A stretch of DNA of 38,918 nucleotides, from the NCBI GenBank assembly GCA_017454295.1, contig JAFTDF010000024.1:1-38918 (forward strand), read 5' to 3'. The notes under the pieces were generated by a model. That model saw nothing but the letters and a program-made list of their open reading frames with translations, did no database searches and had not been told where the DNA came from. Below, in pieces: positions 33,992 to 38,918 of this stretch. A program made the translations under genes and the position numbers. The stretch is from Bacilli bacterium (lineage in GTDB: Bacteria > Bacillota_I > Bacilli_A > RFN20 > CAG-826). How positions within the stretch are numbered: position 1 is the first letter of the stretch; the number at the start of each line of letters is the position of its first letter.

Positions 33992-34026
33992 CTGTCTTTT
34001 TCGGAATCCGACTCCGAAAAAGTCAG
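33992..34026. other. Strong hairpin in the gap-pgk intergenic region
   Basis: CTG-T-CTTTTTCGGA is mirrored by TCCGAAAAAG-T-CAG over a 7-base loop. There is no T-run after it, so it is not a standard terminator; possibly an mRNA-processing or 5' regulatory structure for pgk. Confidence 0.5.
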
Positions 34027-34083
34027 GATTTCGTTTTCGATTCCCTATGCGTCCTCCTTCCTTATGAAAAGGAAGTGGGGTAT

Positions 34084-34089
34084 CATAAT
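34084..34089 (+). promoter_or_regulatory. pgk -10 element
   Basis: CATAAT; -35 not clear. AAGGAG at 34100-34105 lies 8-9 bases before the ATG. Confidence 0.4.
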
Positions 34090-34114
34090 CCCATAGCGTT
34101 AAGGAGTAATTACT

Positions 34115-35367
34115 ATGCTAACCGTCGAAGATTTAAAGAACCTCCAAGGCAAGAAGGTTTACGTTCGCGTCGATTTTAACGTCCCCCATAAAGGAGAAGT
34201 CATTTCCGATGACAATCGTATCCGTGCCGCCATCCCCACCATCAAAGCGTTGCTTGAAAAAGGTGCCCGCGTCGTGTTGATGTCCCACCTCGGCAAAGTC
34301 GATTGGAAGAAACTCAAGAAGGGTGAAAAGACCCAAGAAGAGATCGATGCCCAGATGAAGAAGAACAACCTCTGCATCGCCGTCGAACCCTTGAAGAAAC
34401 ATATTTCCGAAGCCATGGGCAAAGACGTCAACGTCTACTTCTGCCCCGAAAACCGCGGTGAAGCCCTCGCCCAAGCCGTGGCCGCCCTCAAAGATGGCGA
34501 AATCTTGCTCGCCCAGAACACCCGTTACCAAGCCGGGGAAGAAAAGAATGATCCCGAACTGGCCAAAGAATGGGCCGGTTTGGTCGATGCCTTCGTCATG
34601 GATGCCTTTGGTTCCGCCCACCGCGCCCACGCTTCCACCGTCGGCGTTCCTTCCATCCTCAAGGAAGAAGGCAAGCCAGTCGCCCTTGGTTACCTCATGA
34701 TCAAGGAAGTCGAAAACCTCACCCGCTGCGTCGAAGTCAAACCCGAAGATCGCCCCTATGTCGCGATCCTTGGCGGCTTGAAGGTCTCCGACAAGATCAA
34801 ATCATCAATGCCCTGATCGATAAGTGCGATTACATCATCATCGGCGGCGCCATGAGCTACACCTTCAAGAAAGCCCGCGGCGAAGAAATCGGCGGTTCCT
34901 TCTTGGATGAAGCCTCCCTTGATTACGCCAAGTCCTGCTTGGAAAAAGCCGGTGACAAGATCGTCCTCCCCGTCGATTCCGTCATCACCGATTCCTTCGA
35001 ACCGGTCGAAGGCCGCAAGATCGAAGTCGTCAAAGCCATCCCCGAAGGATTCCAAGGCGTCGATATCGGCCCCGAATCCGGCAAACTCTTCGCTTCCGTC
35101 ATCGCCAAGGCCAAGATGGTCTTCTGGAACGGCCCGATGGGCGTCTTCGAACAAGAAGAATTCCAAGCCGGCACCAAAGCCGTCTGCGAAGCCATCAAAG
35201 ATCTCGAAGGCAGAGCCTTCACCGTCTGCGGTGGTGGCGATTCCGCCGCGGCCATCAAGCAATTCGGCTATAAGCAGAACTTCTCCCACGTCTCCACCGG
35301 TGGCGGCGCCTCGCTTGAAATGATCGAAAACGACGGCCATCTCCCCGGCGTCGACGTCCTTCGCTAA
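34115..35367 (+). pseudogene. pgk: Phosphoglycerate kinase with a one-base deletion
   Basis: Makes ATP and 3-phosphoglycerate from 1,3-bisphosphoglycerate. The N-terminal frame (VRVDFNVPHK; LMSHLGK; FVMDAFGSAHRAHAS) runs to GGLKVSDKI and then goes out of frame at 34799-34801, stopping at 34816. The other frame continues at once with IINALIDKCDYIIIGGAMSYTF to the C-terminal FTVCGGGDSAAAIKQF ... STGGGASLE. One extra base, most simply making the AAA run AAAA, restores about 418 residues of normal PGK. Since pgk is normally needed for glycolysis and the rest is pristine, a homopolymer sequence error is the likeliest cause. Forms an operon with tpi. Confidence 0.93.
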
Positions 35368-35378
35368 GAGGTAACGCC

Positions 35379-36137
35379 ATGCGTAAAAAACTATTACTTG
35401 GCAACTGGAAAATGAATAAGACCCCCTCCGAGGCGAAAGCCTTCGCGGAAGGGTGTGCCGAAATGGTGGCCTACGCCATCAACCACGGCATCGAAGTCGG
35501 CGTTGCCCCGACCTTCGTCTGCTTACAAACCGTCAAAGAACATGCGCCCCAAGGCCTCATCGTCGCCGCCCAAAACTGCAACGAACACGCTTCGGGTGCC
35601 TATACCGGCGAAATCTCGATCCCGATGTTACAGGAAATCGGCATCGACACCGTCATCCTTGGCCATTCCGAACGCCGCGAATATAACGGCGAGACCTCGG
35701 CTAAGTGCAATGAGAAGATCAAAGCCTTGCTTGCTGCCAATATGACGCCCGTCTATTGCTGCGGCGAATCCTTGGAGACCTTCGAAAAGGGTGAGACCAA
35801 GAAATGGGTCGCCCAGCAAATCCGCGAAGGTTTCGAGGGTTTGACCCCCGAGCAAGCCGGCAAAGTCGTCATCGCCTATGAGCCGATTTGGGCCATTGGC
35901 ACCGGCAAATCCGCGACCAAGGAAATCGCCGAAGACACGATTGGCTTCATCCGTCGTACCCTCCGCGAATCCTTCGGCCCCGTGGCTAATGACATCCGCA
36001 TCCTCTATGGCGGCTCGGTCAAACCCGGCAATATCGCCGAATATATGTCGCAGGAAGATATCGATGGGGCCCTCGTCGGCGGCGCTTCCTTGGCCCTTGA
36101 TTCCTATCAAGGCCTCATCGAAGGGTTGGTTGGCTAA
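35379..36137 (+). CDS. tpiA: Triosephosphate isomerase
   Basis: 252 residues, standard length. It interconverts dihydroxyacetone phosphate and glyceraldehyde-3-phosphate. LLGNWKMNKT carries the catalytic Lys, LGHSERRE the catalytic His, AYEPIWAIGTGKSAT the catalytic Glu and phosphate loop, and YGGSVKPGN the C-terminal phosphate site. GAGG is 7 bases before the ATG; pgk ends 11 bases upstream. Its stop shares a base with the next ATG (TAATG). Confidence 0.96.
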   Translation: MRKKLLLGNWKMNKTPSEAKAFAEGCAEMVAYAINHGIEVGVAPTFVCLQTVKEHAPQGLIVAAQNCNEHASGAYTGEISIPMLQEIGIDTVILGHSERREYNGETSAKCNEKIKALLAANMTPVYCCGESLETFEKGETKKWVAQQIREGFEGLTPEQAGKVVIAYEPIWAIGTGKSATKEIAEDTIGFIRRTLRESFGPVANDIRILYGGSVKPGNIAEYMSQEDIDGALVGGASLALDSYQGLIEGLVG

Positions 36138-36907
36138 TGGGCTACGCTCGTTTCTCCGAGGAGCGTCCCTCCGAGCAACAACCGCAGCAAGAAGTCGAAG
36201 TTAACGGCAAAGGCTTAGCCCGCATTTATGGCTATATGGGTATTGCCCTTGCCATCACCGCCCTCATCGCCGTATTGGTGTCCTGGTTCTTCTCCAGCCA
36301 TATCAATAGCGCCGCGTCCATTCAGGTCGCCGATGGCTGGGTCGTCGGTTACTTCGCGACCCTTGGCGTTTCCCTCATCGCCTGCTTGATCTTAACCTTC
36401 GTGATCCCCGTCACCATGATTAAGAATAAGCGCTCCCTTTGGGTGCCTTATATCCTCTATGCCGTCTTTATGGGGGCCTTGCTGTCGGTGGTGCTGATTG
36501 CCGGGATCTCCTGGGCCATCATCGGAGAGGCCTTTGGCCTCACCGCCGGGGCGTTCCTGATCATGTTCTTCATTGGCTATTTCTCGAAGAAGGACATCTC
36601 CCTTGGCCTATATTTCCTCATCGGTTTACTCTCGATGGCGTTATTGGTGGTCTTGTTCTGGTTCATCTTCGCTTCCTTCAGCGGAGGATGGCAAGCCATT
36701 CGGACGGTCGACATCGTCTACTCGGTCATCGTCTGCGTCATCATGTTGCTCTTCATCGTCATCGATGGGATCCGCGTGAAGCAAATCGCTTCCCGGGGCG
36801 CCGCGAGCAACAACGTCTACCTCTATTGCGCTTACATGATGTATAGCGATTTCATCACCCTGCTCATCCGCGTGATCTGGCTCTTAGCACGCGCAAAGAA
36901 CGATTAA
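36137..36907 (+). CDS. Bax inhibitor-1 / YccA-family membrane protein
   Basis: 256 residues with a polar N-terminal ~30 residues and seven predicted membrane helices. The order of helices and the polar residues near the end (DGIRVKQIASRG ... YLYCAYMMYSDFITLLIRVIWLL, containing the conserved Asp and Arg region) match the Bax inhibitor-1 (UPF0005) family, whose bacterial members are pH-dependent calcium leak channels or of unknown role. Start overlaps the tpi stop by one base, so it rides on the pgk-tpi operon; no separate ribosome site seen. Confidence 0.8.
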   Translation: MGYARFSEERPSEQQPQQEVEVNGKGLARIYGYMGIALAITALIAVLVSWFFSSHINSAASIQVADGWVVGYFATLGVSLIACLILTFVIPVTMIKNKRSLWVPYILYAVFMGALLSVVLIAGISWAIIGEAFGLTAGAFLIMFFIGYFSKKDISLGLYFLIGLLSMALLVVLFWFIFASFSGGWQAIRTVDIVYSVIVCVIMLLFIVIDGIRVKQIASRGAASNNVYLYCAYMMYSDFITLLIRVIWLLARAKND

Positions 36908-36917
36908 GGAGGTTCTT

Positions 36918-37298
36918 ATGGTCCAATTCTTCATCTGCAAACATTGCAAATCCGTCGTCGCCAAACTCAATGGCATCGGCTGCAACCCTTCCTGCTGTGG
37001 GGAGGAAATGATCGAGCTGCTTCCCGGCGTGGAAGAAGCCGCGACCGAAAAGCACATCCCCGAAGTCAAGGAAGCTAGTGGCAAGGTCTATGTCCAAGTC
37101 GGTTCCGTCTTACATCCGATGCTCGAAGCCCATTATATCGAATGGGTCTACCTGCTCACCGATAAGGGCGGTTACTTCCATTTCCTCAAACCAGGGGACG
37201 CCCCCCAAACCGTCTTCGCCCTCAACGATGGCGAAGTGCCCCTTTCCGTCTATAGCTATTGCAATTTGCATGGCTTATGGAAAGCCGACGTCGAATAA
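36918..37298 (+). CDS. dfx: Desulfoferrodoxin (superoxide reductase)
   Basis: 126 residues, the full two-domain form. The N-terminal desulforedoxin centre uses C7, C10, C26 and C27. The catalytic iron ligands are H46, H66, H72, C115 and H118 (EKHIPEV; HPMLEAHYIEW; YCNLHGLW). It reduces superoxide to hydrogen peroxide without making oxygen, the usual protection of anaerobes. AAGGAGG lies 5 bases before the ATG. Last gene of the pgk-tpi unit; electrons probably come from a rubredoxin or flavoprotein elsewhere. Confidence 0.95.
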   Translation: MVQFFICKHCKSVVAKLNGIGCNPSCCGEEMIELLPGVEEAATEKHIPEVKEASGKVYVQVGSVLHPMLEAHYIEWVYLLTDKGGYFHFLKPGDAPQTVFALNDGEVPLSVYSYCNLHGLWKADVE

Positions 37299-37314
37299 GA
37301 GATCGACCAATATG

Positions 37315-37341
37315 AAAAGGAGACCGGCCGGTCTCCTTTTT
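37315..37341. terminator. Bidirectional terminator between convergent genes
   Basis: Perfect 26-base palindrome with half-site AAAAGGAGACCGG (37315-37327 and mirror), with T on both strands. It ends dfx from the left and the HEPN-like gene from the right. Confidence 0.85.
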
Positions 37342-38323
37342 ACTTTTGCAGGCGTTTTTTCAAACGTTGCTGGATTTGCTTCAAGGTGGATAGCGTTTGC
37401 TGGAGGGATTCCTGGCTTTGCAAAGCTTGGTTGTAGAAAGCGGGGTTTTCTAGCGCTTGTGGGTGTTCTTCCGGTTTTACCTCAATCCAGCAGAAATGGA
37501 GCCAATAGTTGCGGTCGAATTGTAGGTCGCGAAGTTCGGCGGAAAGACGCCGCGCATCGGGGATGCAATCATCGAGGATCAGGTGGACATCGTAATTGTC
37601 CTTTAACCCCAGGAAAAAGAATTTCCCCAACTCCCCAAGGGTCTTGGCCCCGAGTTTGTCATGGTTTTCCTCATCGAGGAAGTGATAACGGTCATCCAAT
37701 AGCTGGATGAGGGCATATAAGGCGGTCTCGACCAGCGAATATAAATAAGAAAGATTCCAGAACAAAGCGGGGAAGGCTTCGCCGCGGCTAGAAGCATAGG
37801 CGGGACTGCTTTGCTTCGGACTTAATTGGACATGGGTCCGCGATAAGGTGAGGGGAGAAAGGGAGACATTCCGCTTTTTCTTGTGGCGGTGGGGCCCGAT
37901 CTTTTCGAGGCAAAGCTGATAGAAATCATGGGCGGCTTGCAGATCGTCTTGCAACGCGAAGTCATAATCCTCGAATTCGGGGGTGAGTTCCCCTTCTTCG
38001 TCGAGGCAATCCAAATAAAGTTTGCCCATGAAATCATGGACATAGAAGTTGCGGCGGCGGGTGAGTTCCTTATAAGCATGCTTAAACGCGCCAAATTCCT
38101 TGGTCCCAAAGCAAGGGAAGGCGTAATGGAAAAAAGCGGGCCGCATCTCATAGAGGTTTTGGAAGGAGACGGATTTGAGCTCCCGGTTTTGGATCCCGCG
38201 TTCGTCTTTGCTTACGAGATAGACGATTTGAAAAACATAGTCCTCGATGGTTTGGTAGGTCATCATCAGCTCGAGGTAATCGGGATAGAGGAGGGAAATC
38301 CGTTCTTTGCTAGCTTCGTCCAT
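37340..38323 (-). CDS. Unknown protein with two HEPN-like RNxxxH motifs
   Basis: 327 residues, soluble, mostly helical. RRNFYVHDF (Arg91, Asn92, His96) and DRNYWLHFCW (Arg271, Asn272, His276) each match the RNxxxH catalytic pattern of HEPN ribonucleases, one per half of the protein, with Phe/Trp-rich helices around them. HEPN proteins are often toxins, defence or RNA-processing enzymes. I do not recognise the family as a whole, and the motif alone is short, so the nuclease idea is tentative. ATG 38323 has no ribosome site and starts directly after the T-run of the structured RNA; Met21/Met22 are alternatives. Core-like composition. Confidence 0.55.
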   Translation of the reverse strand: MDEASKERISLLYPDYLELMMTYQTIEDYVFQIVYLVSKDERGIQNRELKSVSFQNLYEMRPAFFHYAFPCFGTKEFGAFKHAYKELTRRRNFYVHDFMGKLYLDCLDEEGELTPEFEDYDFALQDDLQAAHDFYQLCLEKIGPHRHKKKRNVSLSPLTLSRTHVQLSPKQSSPAYASSRGEAFPALFWNLSYLYSLVETALYALIQLLDDRYHFLDEENHDKLGAKTLGELGKFFFLGLKDNYDVHLILDDCIPDARRLSAELRDLQFDRNYWLHFCWIEVKPEEHPQALENPAFYNQALQSQESLQQTLSTLKQIQQRLKKRLQK

Positions 38324-38327
38324 GGAA

Positions 38328-38476
38328 AGAAAAAGCAGAAGGGCCGCGTTTCCTCTCTAAGAGAAGGTGGGCGTCTTGGTCGGCCTTTAGGATTCCTAGT
38401 CAAGCTAGGCTTTCGACACCGGCGTCTCCAGTCAGGCTCCCGTAGCGACAATGGAGAGGGGGTATTTCCTTCTGCG
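38328..38476 (-). ncRNA. ssrS: Structured small RNA, 6S-like
   Basis: A minus-strand transcript of about 148 bases is predicted from a TATAAT at 38487-38482. The 5' end GCAGAAGG is the exact complement of CCTTCTGC at the 3' end, followed by TTTTTC. Inside, CCTCTC (38459-38454 area) pairs with GAGAGG near 38356, leaving a large central region. The segment CCGACCAAGACGCCCACCTT resembles the 3' side of the 6S RNA central bubble (GCNCCCACCT in many species). 6S RNA binds RNA polymerase holoenzyme; the usual length is 180-200, so this is short. Could instead be a leader of the HEPN-like gene. The structure is sure; the 6S identity is not. Confidence 0.5.
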
Positions 38477-38481
38477 TCTTT

Positions 38482-38487
38482 ATTATA
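38482..38487 (-). promoter_or_regulatory. -10 element of the structured RNA
   Basis: TATAAT on the minus strand, 6-7 bases before the GCAGAAGG 5' stem. No good -35 seen. Confidence 0.5.
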
Positions 38488-38580
38488 ACCGTTTCCCTCC
38501 GACTTTGGGGATGCCTCATCCTTATTATTTATATAAATAGGGGTGGAAACCGATTTTTTCGAAAAAGTTTCATTTCCCTC

Positions 38581-38609
38581 TTCACATTCGAAAAGAGCAT
38601 GGCTATAAT
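38581..38609 (+). promoter_or_regulatory. rRNA promoter P1
   Basis: TTCACA (38581-38586), 17 bases, TATAAT (38604-38609). Confidence 0.65.
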
Positions 38610-38680
38610 CTCCCTCGCTGTCAAAAAGATGGCACTTCCAAAGGGAAATAAAATTCCTTCAAAAAAGTGTTCAAAACTTC

Positions 38681-38709
38681 TTGACAGTATATGTCGAAAG
38701 GCATATCCT
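38681..38709 (+). promoter_or_regulatory. rRNA promoter P2
   Basis: Perfect TTGACA (38681-38686), 17 bases, TATCCT (38704-38709). It is followed by a leader containing TCTTTGAAAACTAAACA (38762 on), the antitermination-like segment usual before Firmicutes 16S genes. Exactly 100 bases downstream of P1. Confidence 0.75.
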
Positions 38710-38884
38710 TATCGAGCACGCTGCAAGGGAGACCTTGTGCGAGAGCGAAGCGTGCTTCTGATCTTTGAAAACTAAACAGATAGACAACAAACACTTAACG
38801 TCGATTCTTTTGAATCAAAATAACACAACCAGATAATTTCAAGAGACGAGATCAAATCAAAGTTGAGAAATCAAAATTGATATT

Positions 38885-38918
38885 TTCATTGAGAGTTTGA
38901 TCCTGGCTCAGGATGAAC
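38885..38918 (+). rRNA. 16S ribosomal RNA, 5' end only
   Basis: GAGAGTTTGATCCTGGCTCA at 38891-38910 is the universal 16S 5' primer site. The gene runs off the right edge. Too little is present for taxonomy. Confidence 0.97.

Noticed and set aside
34799..34816. Programmed frameshift in pgk
   Set aside because: There is no slippery heptamer or downstream structure at the site, and pgk is not known to use recoding. A missing A is simpler.
1..38918. CRISPR arrays, integrases or prophage genes
   Set aside because: I saw no regularly spaced repeats and no integrase or phage structural motifs in any frame.

Overview
The window looks like a piece of chromosome from an anaerobic, low-GC-lineage (Bacillota/Bacilli-type) bacterium whose own DNA here is fairly GC-rich. 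The clues are pyruvate:ferredoxin oxidoreductase, a desulfoferrodoxin-type superoxide reductase, WhiA, class I glutamine synthetase, several lipoproteins with Lgt, and a Firmicutes-style pre-16S leader. An uncultured gut-type lineage is my inference; no species can be named.

Layout. 1-4080: PI-PLC-like protein, small membrane protein, large P-type cation ATPase. 4082-5720: an AbiE-type toxin-antitoxin locus on the minus strand with a nonsense-interrupted toxin gene and a palindromic operator candidate. 5790-8060: hypothetical genes and a family 5 solute-binding lipoprotein. 8160-11750: PFOR. 11810-14990: glnA, pyrG and tRNA-Pro on the minus strand. 15119-17026: WG-repeat lipoprotein. 17124-20622: uvrA (with an in-frame amber codon) and mntP. 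20583-28560: accessory region made of a 70-bp direct repeat bracketing a lipoprotein/cysteine-peptidase pair, a doubly truncated hydrolase, an IS30-type transposase remnant, and a lower-GC three-gene cassette (ABC-type ATPase, TOPRIM-like protein, SF1 helicase) that I read as an anti-phage defence system. 28563-37298: lgt-trxB-whiA, an XRE regulator, a flavin reductase, gap, pgk (frameshifted), tpi, a Bax-inhibitor-1 protein and desulfoferrodoxin. 37340-38918: a protein with two HEPN-like RNxxxH motifs, a structured 6S-like RNA, tandem rRNA promoters and the first bases of a 16S rRNA gene.

How it fits together. uvrA ... lgt-trxB-whiA ... gap-pgk-tpi follows a familiar Firmicutes order, so the accessory region appears to have been inserted between uvrA/mntP and lgt. 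Energy metabolism is represented by the lower glycolysis genes plus PFOR, and oxygen protection by desulfoferrodoxin.

Two cross-cutting signals stand out. First, seven gene starts have a -10 hexamer only 6-9 bases upstream of the start codon and no ribosome binding site, which implies leaderless mRNAs; other genes have normal AAGGAG sites. Second, three genes (abiEii, uvrA, pgk) are each broken by a single-base-scale lesion, two of them normally conserved or essential, so sequence error has to be considered alongside real decay.
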